NCBI GenBank assembly: GCA_002360495.1
Contig: DEQO01000021.1
Span: 1-55,426, forward strand
Source: Flavobacteriales bacterium UBA3364
Lineage (GTDB): Bacteria; Bacteroidota; Bacteroidia; Flavobacteriales_F; PHOS-HE28
Length of the DNA stretch: 55,426 nucleotides
Direction of reading: 5' to 3'
Shown here: positions 41,552 to 49,222 of the stretch, one piece after another
Layout: each line of letters begins with the position of its first letter
Numbering within the stretch: the first letter of the stretch is position 1
Notes under the pieces: generated by a model
Seen by the model: only the letters and a program-made list of their open reading frames with translations
The model's database searches: none
Told to the model about the DNA's origin: nothing
Translations under genes and position numbers: made by a program

Positions 41552-42631
41552 TCACTTGGGCGCCCGCCGGTAGATGATGATCCCCACGATGGCGAAGACC
41601 ACATTGGGGATCCAAACGGCCAACAAAGGGTCGAGCCCTGCATTGGTGGCAGCGACGGTCGTGAGTTTCATGGCGAAGACATACAGCAGGCTCAACAGGA
41701 CACCCAGGGCGAGGTGCAGCCCGGTCCCTCCGCGTACTTTCCGGCTGGCGATACCCACACCGATCAACGTGAACACATAAGTGGCGAACGGATATGAGGT
41801 GCGTTGGTGCTTTTCGATGAGATAGGGCATCAGCGATCCATCCCCTTGTGCACGCTTGGAAGCGATATGGTCGTTCAGTTCCGTCCAGCTCATGGCCATG
41901 GCGGTCTCCCAGCGCTGGCCCATGTCAGAGGGTTTCAAGTTGATCACGGTGTCGAGCATCTGCCCGCGCTGTATGCGCTCCGTGTTGCCGTCCATGGTGC
42001 GCAGGACATAGTCGCTGATGCGCCACCTGCCGTTGAGGCTGTCGTATTGCGCGCGATCGCTGGTCAGTTTGCGGGTGAGCGCGTCGTTCTCCCAATGTTC
42101 AAGGCTGAACCGGAAGCCCATCTTCTCCTGGACGTTGAAGGATTCGAAGTAGGCGATGGTGCCCGGCGCGATCTCGCGGTGCATGTGTTTGTCGTCCACG
42201 AAGTAGGTGGCCCGGATGTGTTCCTCCTCGAACGCAAGTCGGATCTTGTTCGCTGCAGGCAACACGCGATGATTGATCACCAGGGATAGGGCGGTGAGCA
42301 TCGTCGCTGCCAGGAAGTAAGGCCACATGATGCGGGGAAAACTCACGCCGCTGCTGAGCATTGCGATGATCTCCGTCCGGTGCGCGATCCGACTGGTGAA
42401 AAGCAGCACCGCGAGGAAGATCAACAGCCCGCTGAACAGGTTGCTGTAATAGATGATGAAGTTGAGGTAGAAGTTGAACACGATCTGCTGGACCGAGGCC
42501 GTCATCCGTGCGAAATCCTGGGTCTTCTCGCTGATGTCGAACACCACGGCGATGAGCATGATGGTGACCAGGATGAAGAAGAACGTCCCGAGGAACTGGC
42601 GGATGATATAGCGGTCGAGGGTCTTCAGCAC
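41552..42631 (-). CDS. LptF/LptG family permease (YjgP/YjgQ)
   Basis: 359 residues, starting with GTG at 42631. Three N-terminal and three C-terminal membrane segments flank a periplasmic beta-jellyroll, as in LptF/LptG. Recognisable parts are LKTLDRYIIRQFLGTFFFILV at the start and the C-terminal SYPFATYVFTLIGVGIASRKVRGG before the last helices. With LptB it should extract lipopolysaccharide from the inner membrane. LptF and LptG cannot be told apart by eye. It follows tgt by 4 nt (likely operon). Confidence 0.88.
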   Translation of the reverse strand: MLKTLDRYIIRQFLGTFFFILVTIMLIAVVFDISEKTQDFARMTASVQQIVFNFYLNFIIYYSNLFSGLLIFLAVLLFTSRIAHRTEIIAMLSSGVSFPRIMWPYFLAATMLTALSLVINHRVLPAANKIRLAFEEEHIRATYFVDDKHMHREIAPGTIAYFESFNVQEKMGFRFSLEHWENDALTRKLTSDRAQYDSLNGRWRISDYVLRTMDGNTERIQRGQMLDTVINLKPSDMGQRWETAMAMSWTELNDHIASKRAQGDGSLMPYLIEKHQRTSYPFATYVFTLIGVGIASRKVRGGTGLHLALGVLLSLLYVFAMKLTTVAATNAGLDPLLAVWIPNVVFAIVGIIIYRRAPK

Positions 42632-42635
42632 GGCC

Positions 42636-43766
42636 TCACATCCTTACTTTCAACTTGGGCAGTAACGCGTTCTTCCAGGACGAATACGTTCCATCCATGA
42701 TCTTTTCCCGCGCCTCCTTCATCAACGCAATGTAGAAGCCGAGGTTGTGCAGGCTGGCGATCTGCTGGCCCAGCATCTCGCCGCTTTGGAACAGGTGGCG
42801 CACGAAGGACTTGGAATACCCGGTGTCCACCCAGCAGGTACCATCAGGGTCGAGCGGACCGTGGTCATCCGCCCATTGCTTGTTCTTGATGTTCAGCACC
42901 CCTTGTCGGGTGAACAGCATGCCGTTTCGGCCGTTCCGGGTCGGCATCACGCAATCGAACATATCGACACCCCGGGCCATGTTCTCCAGGAGGTTCCAAG
43001 GAGTACCCACGCCCATAAGGTAGCGTGGCCGGTCCTTTGGGAGGATATCACAGCAGAGTTCCGCCATGGCGTACATCTCCTCTTCGGGTTCGCCTACGCT
43101 GAGGCCACCGATGGCGTTGCCGTACATCCCCTTGGTGGCCACATATTCCGAAGAACGCTTCCTGAGTTCCGGGAATGTGCTGCCTTGCACGATCGGGAAC
43201 AGCGCTTGTTCGTGCCCGTACTTCGGTTCCGTCCCGTTGAAGCGCGCGATGCAGCGGTCAAGCCAGCGATGCGTCATGTGCATGCTCTTCTCCGCATAGG
43301 CCAGCTCGCAGGGCCACGGCGTGCATTCATCGAAAGCCATCATGATGTCCGCGCCGATACTGCGCTGCGTATCCATCACGCTTTCCGGTGTGAACAGATG
43401 CTTGCTTCCATCGATGTGGCTGCTGAACCGCACACCTTCTTCCGTGATCTTGCGTATGTCGCTGAGCGAATGGACCTGGAAACCACCGCTGTCCGTCAGG
43501 ATCGGCCGGTCCCATCCGTTGAATTTGTGCAATCCACCGGCGTGCTCCAGGACCTCCACCCCCGGCCTCAGGTAGAGGTGATAGGTGTTACTGAGCATGA
43601 TCGACGCGTGCAGGTCGTTGCGTAGTTCACGGGGATGCACAGCCTTTGTGGCACCCAATGTGCCAACGGGCATGAAGACCGGTGTGGGGATATCGCCGTG
43701 GTCGGTATGGAGCAAGCCGGCCCGGGCGTTGGATCCGGGGTCATTTGCCAGAAGGTCGAAAGTCAT
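42636..43766 (-). CDS. tgt: tRNA-guanine (queuine) transglycosylase
   Basis: 376 residues. Tgt hallmarks are PVFMPVGTLGATKAV, LSNTYHLYLRPG, LTDSGGFQVHSL (the general base Asp), FDECTPWPCE, VQGS, AIGGLSVGE, LMGVGTP and VDMFDCVMPTRNGRNG (the nucleophile Asp). It swaps guanine 34 for preQ1 in GUN-anticodon tRNAs. The zinc site of most bacterial enzymes (CxCxxC) is replaced by GTCWVDTGYSK, with only the middle Cys kept; I believe this is usual in Bacteroidetes. A perfect TACCTTTG promoter box lies 14 nt upstream. Confidence 0.93.
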   Translation of the reverse strand: MTFDLLANDPGSNARAGLLHTDHGDIPTPVFMPVGTLGATKAVHPRELRNDLHASIMLSNTYHLYLRPGVEVLEHAGGLHKFNGWDRPILTDSGGFQVHSLSDIRKITEEGVRFSSHIDGSKHLFTPESVMDTQRSIGADIMMAFDECTPWPCELAYAEKSMHMTHRWLDRCIARFNGTEPKYGHEQALFPIVQGSTFPELRKRSSEYVATKGMYGNAIGGLSVGEPEEEMYAMAELCCDILPKDRPRYLMGVGTPWNLLENMARGVDMFDCVMPTRNGRNGMLFTRQGVLNIKNKQWADDHGPLDPDGTCWVDTGYSKSFVRHLFQSGEMLGQQIASLHNLGFYIALMKEAREKIMDGTYSSWKNALLPKLKVRM

Positions 43767-43780
43767 GGTGGAGAAGGCGC

Positions 43781-43788
43781 CAAAGGTA
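43781..43788 (-). promoter_or_regulatory. -7 box of tgt
   Basis: TACCTTTG on the minus strand, an exact TAnnTTTG match, 14 nt before the ATG at 43766. Confidence 0.5.
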
Positions 43789-43907
43789 GACCGGACGCGG
43801 GTTCCGCCCCATCCACGCCGATGGTGTTCATAACTGCCCCCGGACCTCAGGAAGGCACCGGGAGTGGCCGGGTAGCTTCGCCCTCGGACCGCGCCTGCCC
43901 TGCGCGG

Positions 43908-45017
43908 ATGTTCACGATGTGGTCAGTTGAGTTCTCCTTGATGGCCGGCGCGCTGGTCGTGCTGCTGTTCTTCCACGTGTTCTTGTTCGCGCGGCTGGCC
44001 TTTGCGAAGCCGACCGTTCAGCCCGACCGCGACCTGCCCGTGAGCGTGGTGATCTGTGCCCGCAGCGAGGCCCGGACGTTGGAAGGGATCATCCCGTTAC
44101 TGATGCAACAGGACCACAAGGAGTTCGAGGTCGTCGTGGTGAACGACCGTTCAGAGGATGATACCTGGGAGGTGCTGCAATGGATGAAACCGAACTACCC
44201 GCGTCTTCGGCCGGTGAACATCCAGGCGGATGAGAAGTTCAACTACGGTAAGAAGCTGGCGCTGGGCGTTGGAGTGCGCGCAGCGAAATACCCGCACGTG
44301 CTGTTGACGGATGCGGATTGCCTCCCCGCTGGTCGGGATTGGATCAGTAGTATGAGCGCAGGTTTCGCGAAGGGCAAACAGATCGTGATCGGTCACAGCC
44401 CGTACGCTTACCAGCCCGGCATGGCGAATGTCCTGGAACGTTACGACGGGACGATGAAGGCGATGCAGTACATGGCCTTTGCCATGGGCGGTTTCCCCTA
44501 TATGGGCGTGGGGCGCAACCTGGGCTACACCGGAGAGCTGTTCTTCAATGCGAAGGGTCCGCAGCGCCATGGTCATTTGATGAGCGGGGATGATGATCTG
44601 TTCATCAACGAAGTGGCACGTGCCCGGAACACCGGCGTCGTGGCCGACCCCCGTGCATTCATGACCACACGGCCCACACGCGATCTGGCCACATGGCTGC
44701 GCCGAAAGAGGAGGCACTACACCACCGCTGCCCACTATCGCTTCGGCCATCAGGTCCTGTTGATGTTGCTCCCATTGGCGCGTACGGTGTTCTGGGCGTT
44801 GCTGTTATGGTTCATGATCCGTGGCCAATGGCGTGGATTCGTCGTCGGTCTTGCAGTTGAACTCGCCGTGTTCTTACCGATCACCGTGGCCGCCATGCGC
44901 CGCCTGCACGCAGGCATGCTGGTCTGGCTCTCAATTCCCCTGGAATGGTTGTTCCTACTTTTGGATCCCCTGCTGTACGCAAGCACGATACTGGTCAAGC
45001 CCAAGCGATGGAAGTGA
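43908..45017 (+). CDS. Membrane glycosyltransferase, family 2
   Basis: 369 residues. An N-terminal membrane anchor (about 8-28) precedes a GT-A domain with SVVICARSEA, VVNDRSEDDTWEVL, LTDADCLPAG (DxD), SGDDDLFINEVA and RRKRRHYTTA (the QxxRW-like acceptor region). Three hydrophobic segments end the protein (about 285-350). It transfers a sugar to an envelope acceptor; the product is not predictable. The ATG at 43908 is preferred, with an alternative at 43917. It overlaps the sigma-factor start by 10 nt. Confidence 0.85.
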   Translation: MFTMWSVEFSLMAGALVVLLFFHVFLFARLAFAKPTVQPDRDLPVSVVICARSEARTLEGIIPLLMQQDHKEFEVVVVNDRSEDDTWEVLQWMKPNYPRLRPVNIQADEKFNYGKKLALGVGVRAAKYPHVLLTDADCLPAGRDWISSMSAGFAKGKQIVIGHSPYAYQPGMANVLERYDGTMKAMQYMAFAMGGFPYMGVGRNLGYTGELFFNAKGPQRHGHLMSGDDDLFINEVARARNTGVVADPRAFMTTRPTRDLATWLRRKRRHYTTAAHYRFGHQVLLMLLPLARTVFWALLLWFMIRGQWRGFVVGLAVELAVFLPITVAAMRRLHAGMLVWLSIPLEWLFLLLDPLLYASTILVKPKRWK

Positions 45018-45616
45018 ACGAGAACCTCAGCGAGAAAGCGCGATACGACTACATCCTCGTACGCCGCGCCGTGGAGAAAGGCGATCAGAAGGCCTACGCC
45101 GAGCTGATGGGCCGCTACCGCGATTCCATCTACTTCATGTTGTTGAAGATGATCAACAACAAGGACGACGCGGAGGACCTGACGATCGAGGCCTTCGGCA
45201 AGGCGTTCCACCGCCTGAAGCAGTACACGCCGAACTACGCGTTCAGCACATGGCTGTTCAAGATCGCATCGAACAACTGCATCGACTGGATCCGGAAACA
45301 GAAGAAGAAGACCTTCTCCATCGACAACCCGATCGGCATGGACGATGGGGACGAGATGACGATCGAGCTGAAGGGCCATGGCCTCGATCCCGCCGAGATC
45401 GCCATGAAGGAGCAGAAGAACGAGATCATGCGTGAGGTGGTCGAAAAGCTGAAGCCGCGCTACCGTACCCTCGTGGAGCTGCGCTACTATAAGGAATACA
45501 GCTATGAGGAGATCGCCGAGGAACTCGACTTGCCGCTGGGCACGGTGAAGGCGCAGCTGTTCCGCGCGCGTGAATTCCTCCTGAACCTGATGGAGAGCCG
45601 GAAGGATACGATCTGA
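45008..45616 (+). CDS. ECF-type RNA polymerase sigma factor
   Basis: 202 residues with sigma region 2 (AYAELMGRYRDSIYFMLLKMINNKDDAEDLTIEAF, then FSTWLFKIASNNCIDWIRKQKKK) and region 4 (YYKEYSYEEIAEELDLPLGTVKAQLFRAREFL). It binds core RNA polymerase to direct alternative promoters. No anti-sigma gene is adjacent, and it is embedded between a glycosyltransferase and rsmG. The start at 45008 lies within the previous gene. Confidence 0.9.
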   Translation: MEVNENLSEKARYDYILVRRAVEKGDQKAYAELMGRYRDSIYFMLLKMINNKDDAEDLTIEAFGKAFHRLKQYTPNYAFSTWLFKIASNNCIDWIRKQKKKTFSIDNPIGMDDGDEMTIELKGHGLDPAEIAMKEQKNEIMREVVEKLKPRYRTLVELRYYKEYSYEEIAEELDLPLGTVKAQLFRAREFLLNLMESRKDTI

Positions 45617-45632
45617 GCAGTGTCCGTCGATC

Positions 45633-46247
45633 ATGGCAGGCGTTGAACTGATCAGCCGGTACTTTCCCGAACTCACTTCTGCTCAACGCGTCCACTTCGC
45701 AAAGCTCGGGGGGCTTTATGCTCACTGGAACGAGCGTGTGAACCTGGTCTCGCGCAAGGACTTCGAACATCTGTACGAGCGGCACATCCTCCACTCGTTG
45801 GGCATTGCCAAGGTGATGCAGTTCAAGACGGGCACGCAGATCATCGATGTCGGTACCGGGGGCGGTTTTCCACTTGTCCCCCTGGCTATCCTGTTCCCGC
45901 AATGCACCTTCCATGGCATCGATGGGATCGGTAAGAAGATCAATGCGGTGAAAGGCGTTGTGGAAGGTCTGGGTATTGCGAACTGCACCGCTGAGCAAGT
46001 GCGATCTGAAGACCACAAGGGCCGCTATGATGTGATCGTTAGCCGTGCCGTGACCACGTTACCGGAGTTCATCAAGGCCACCAAGCACCTGGTCACCAAA
46101 GGGCAGGGACGTATGTTCTACTTGAAAGGCGGCGAACTCGCTGATGAGATCCTGCCCGTCCACCAACAGGTACGGGTGCATGAGCTGAACGAGTTCTTCA
46201 GCCAAGAGTTCTTCAGGACGAAGAAGGTCGTCGAAGTGGCGTTGTAG
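45633..46247 (+). CDS. rsmG: 16S rRNA (guanine527-N7)-methyltransferase
   Basis: 204 residues. The RsmG signatures are NERVNLVSRKDFEHLYERHILHS at the N-terminus, DVGTGGGFPLVPLAILFPQ for SAM binding, GIDGIGKKINAV and SRAVTTLPEF. It methylates G527 of 16S rRNA. It starts 16 nt after the sigma factor and ends just before a strong hairpin. Confidence 0.93.
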   Translation: MAGVELISRYFPELTSAQRVHFAKLGGLYAHWNERVNLVSRKDFEHLYERHILHSLGIAKVMQFKTGTQIIDVGTGGGFPLVPLAILFPQCTFHGIDGIGKKINAVKGVVEGLGIANCTAEQVRSEDHKGRYDVIVSRAVTTLPEFIKATKHLVTKGQGRMFYLKGGELADEILPVHQQVRVHELNEFFSQEFFRTKKVVEVAL

Positions 46248-46250
46248 TTC

Positions 46251-46285
46251 GGGTGGCGGTGGATCGTGTCATTGCACCGCCGTCC
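46251..46285 (+). terminator. Hairpin terminator after rsmG
   Basis: GGGTGGCGGTG (46251-46261) pairs with CACCGCCGTCC (46275-46285) over 11 positions including two G-T pairs, with a 13-nt loop, starting 3 nt after the rsmG stop. There is no long T-run. It separates the glycosyltransferase-sigma-rsmG operon from the CotH locus. Confidence 0.5.
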
Positions 46286-46311
46286 GCCGAATAGTTTCGG
46301 GGCATTTCAGG

Positions 46312-46319
46312 TATCTTGG
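46312..46319 (+). promoter_or_regulatory. -7 box of the CotH locus, leaderless spacing to an upstream ORF
   Basis: TATCTTGG, 5 nt before the ATG at 46325 of a short upstream ORF and 40 nt before the CotH ATG. Confidence 0.45.
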
Positions 46320-46324
46320 GAGGG

Positions 46325-46360
46325 ATGTACCATTCCACCATCCACCGACCCCCAAGGTGA
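46325..46360 (+). CDS. Possible 11-codon leader ORF upstream of the CotH gene
   Basis: ATG at 46325 encodes MYHSTIHRPPR and stops with a TGA whose last base is the first base of the CotH ATG (TGATG). It begins 5 nt after a promoter-like box, so translation could start leaderless here and re-initiate at the CotH start. No amino-acid run suggests attenuation. It may be fortuitous. Confidence 0.4.
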   Translation: MYHSTIHRPPR

Positions 46361-48069
46361 TGACTCTGCAAGGAGCCGTACTTGTTCTTGCTTTGCACAT
46401 TGGGCTGGTCATGTCCGTTGCCACTGCCAATGATACCGTGCGTGTGGCCCAGGGTGCGTTCGGTATCGATAGCGAACTGGAACTGATCGTCGTCGGTCTG
46501 GATGTGGCCGAGTTGAATGCTCTTTGGCCGGGGACGAAGGTGGCCGTGGAACTTGACCTGATCTATCGGTTCGAGCCGACCGTCGACGAATTGAGCACAG
46601 GGGTCGGCTACCCGATCGTCGATGACGAGGGCGATCACCTGGTCCTGTACTTTACCGCACTACCCATCGCCCGGATCAATACACCCCACACCATTGTGGA
46701 CGATCCCAAGGTGCCTGCACGCTTCGAACTGTTCGCACAGGATCTCCCCGTTCCACCTTGCGACATCGGAATAGAGATCCGGGGCGGCTTTGCGCAATCT
46801 CTCCCAAAGAAATCCTTCCTCATCGAATTTTGGGAGGATCCGTCTGGGGAAGGCACGGTGGACCGTGCGTTGCTCGGTATGCGGAACGATGATGACTGGA
46901 ACCTCCAGAGTCTTTACAATGAGCCGTTGCGCATCACCAGCCCGTTGAACAACAGGCTTTGGACGGACATCCATCAACCCTATTATGCTGCTCTGGAACC
47001 GGAGGCGAAGAGCGGGATCAGCATGGAACATGTGGAACTGTTCCTCAATGACCGGTACCAAGGGATCTATGCCTTCGGCGAACGCGTGGACCGGAAGCAG
47101 TTGAAATTGGAGCAGTTCGACGGCGGCATCCGTGGTGAGCTATACCGCGGTGTGGGCTGGGGTGCATCCACCTTCACATCGATGCCGCCCTATGACAATA
47201 ACAGCATCCTATGGTCGGGCTTCGAGTATGAACACCCGGAAGAGTTGGTGGATTGGTCGAGGCTCCATGGCTTCGTCGACTTCGTGATAAATGCCTCCGA
47301 CGAGGATTTCGTTCCCAATTACCCGGAGCAGTTCCACATGGGAACGGCGGTGGATTATTTCCTCTTCCTGAACCTGTTGCGTCTTGCGGACAATGCGGGC
47401 AAGAACATCTTCATTGCCCGCTACGACCAAGGCGAGCCCTACTTCTACATCCCGTGGGACCTTGACAACGGGTTCGGTGTGATCTGGGACGGCACAAGGC
47501 AACCGGTCACGGATGATGTCCTGACCAACGGCTTGTACGCTCGGTTGATGGACGATTGCACTACGGATGGATTTCGGTCACGCTTACGTGCACGCTGGCA
47601 GGAGTTACGCGAAGATCTGCTGGCCTATGACCCGATCATGCATCGGTTCAATGAGGCTCATGATCGATTGGCCGCCAACGGTGTTTATGACCGCGAGGCG
47701 CTTGCCTGGCCGGATTTCGTTCACGATACGGACCACTTGGACTACGCAGGACTATGGCTGCAGGACCGCCTGACGTTCCTTGACGTGGTCTTCGGCGCGC
47801 CTTGCACTGTTGGCCTGGATGCGAATGCCACGATCGGCAACGTCCGTCTGTTCCCCAACCCGACAACGGGTTCGGCCATTGTTCAGATCGATCCAGCACT
47901 TCTACCCTGTGATGTATATGTCACCAACACCCTGGGACAGCGCATTCTTCAGTTACACATGGTCCAGGAGCGCACCACCATTGATCTATCTGGGTCGGCG
48001 ACGGGCATCTACCAAGTCTCCATATCCGGACAGGGAATGCACCTGCGGCGTTCCTTAGTAGTGGAATAG
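46360..48069 (+). CDS. CotH kinase family protein with T9SS type A sorting domain
   Basis: 569 residues with a signal peptide ending SVATAN. The CotH kinase domain (about 100-400) shows CDIGIEIRGGFAQSLPKKSFLIEFW, LLGMRNDDDWNLQ, YQGIYAFGERVDRKQL, FLNLLRLADNAGKNIF and the metal-binding IPWDLDNGFG. The last 75 residues are a type A sorting domain (VRLFPNPTTG, NTLGQRI, ATGIYQVSI, final RRSLVVE). CotH kinases phosphorylate surface proteins, so this may be a secreted protein kinase. It is preceded by a short upstream ORF. Confidence 0.87.
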   Translation: MTLQGAVLVLALHIGLVMSVATANDTVRVAQGAFGIDSELELIVVGLDVAELNALWPGTKVAVELDLIYRFEPTVDELSTGVGYPIVDDEGDHLVLYFTALPIARINTPHTIVDDPKVPARFELFAQDLPVPPCDIGIEIRGGFAQSLPKKSFLIEFWEDPSGEGTVDRALLGMRNDDDWNLQSLYNEPLRITSPLNNRLWTDIHQPYYAALEPEAKSGISMEHVELFLNDRYQGIYAFGERVDRKQLKLEQFDGGIRGELYRGVGWGASTFTSMPPYDNNSILWSGFEYEHPEELVDWSRLHGFVDFVINASDEDFVPNYPEQFHMGTAVDYFLFLNLLRLADNAGKNIFIARYDQGEPYFYIPWDLDNGFGVIWDGTRQPVTDDVLTNGLYARLMDDCTTDGFRSRLRARWQELREDLLAYDPIMHRFNEAHDRLAANGVYDREALAWPDFVHDTDHLDYAGLWLQDRLTFLDVVFGAPCTVGLDANATIGNVRLFPNPTTGSAIVQIDPALLPCDVYVTNTLGQRILQLHMVQERTTIDLSGSATGIYQVSISGQGMHLRRSLVVE

Positions 48070-48220
48070 CGCGATCCAACAAGTTTCGGTGAGAAGGGGT
48101 TCCCGCTTGATCGGCTCCGGGATGGAAGAACGAATTGGGTTGTTGACCCATGAAGAGGTCTACCGGCCATTTTCCCCGGATACTGCGTCCGAAGAATGTG
48201 GTGGAGGTGCGGATGTGAGT

Positions 48221-49222
48221 TCAGTCCATCCGGTACAGGAACCGGTCCTGCGGTAAAGCAGGATCTATCACGAAGGTGATACGATCCGAACTGATGGGTG
48301 CGGGATGGTCAAAATCTCGAGCCTTCAAGTACTCCAATACGTCCGCAGGAGTTCGATCCACGGGCTGTTCGCGTATGATTCGGTCGGCTATGGTCGATGC
48401 AGTTGCATTATCCACCGCATGGATCCATAGGTGCTTGCTCCCGTTCACGGCCAACCGTTCACTAATGGCAGCCACCATGGGTAGGGCTGGGTCCTCATCG
48501 GGAAGTGCCAGGTCCGAAAAGGTGATGGTATCGGTCTTATTTCGCGCGGTCCATCGGATGCGTTGCTGCAACGTGGACAACGCGACCATCCAGTCTTCGC
48601 GTTGCGCCAAACACTCCTGTTCGATGAGCTGTTGGTACGGCAGGAAGTCATTGGCCTTGTCCCAGTGTTGATGCGCGAGTACGATGGACACTCCAGTACC
48701 ACCAATTGGATAGCTGCTGGGCCATCCGCCTTCCGCGATCAATGCGTCCAGCGTATCCACTGTTGAGCGGTGGGCAAGGGTATCCGTAAAGGATCCGCTG
48801 GCCAGTTCCTGGTCCCGTTGGATCAGGCGAACACATCGCTTGACCCGGGGGTTATCGGTCAATGTGCGATACTCATCGCGAAGGTGAAGGAGCACCACCA
48901 TGTTCTCTATATGGAAAGCTACCGTGCTATCGGGTGTGAAGGAATAACCGGCCGCAAAAGCGGATCGCAGATCTGCCAGGTACGGCTCCCCAGCTTCCCA
49001 CTCGAGTTGAGCACGCCGGTAGAGGTCTCCGGGCGACCGGCTTTGAAGGGTTCTATGCAGTTGTAATGCCAACTCCGAATTTCTCGCTGTGAATGCGGAG
49101 TCCACGCGGTCCATGATCTTGCGATCGCGGAGATAGTGGCCGACCGTGTAGGGCGCCTGTGCGTTCACGAACAGCGCACCACACCACAGCAGCCCAGCGC
49201 ACCATGGTTGTAAGAAGATCAT
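48221..49222 (-). CDS. Secreted DUF6624-like protein
   Basis: 333 residues with a signal peptide ending ALFVNAQ. Residues 35-130 are helical and TPR-like (NSELALQLHRTLQSR, LYRRAQLEWEAGEP). The DUF6624-type region is seen in TVDTLDALIAEGGWPSSYPIGGTG followed by HQHWDKANDFLPYQQ. The ATG overlaps the stop of the MsbA-like gene (ATGA). Function unknown. Confidence 0.65.
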   Translation of the reverse strand: MIFLQPWCAGLLWCGALFVNAQAPYTVGHYLRDRKIMDRVDSAFTARNSELALQLHRTLQSRSPGDLYRRAQLEWEAGEPYLADLRSAFAAGYSFTPDSTVAFHIENMVVLLHLRDEYRTLTDNPRVKRCVRLIQRDQELASGSFTDTLAHRSTVDTLDALIAEGGWPSSYPIGGTGVSIVLAHQHWDKANDFLPYQQLIEQECLAQREDWMVALSTLQQRIRWTARNKTDTITFSDLALPDEDPALPMVAAISERLAVNGSKHLWIHAVDNATASTIADRIIREQPVDRTPADVLEYLKARDFDHPAPISSDRITFVIDPALPQDRFLYRMD

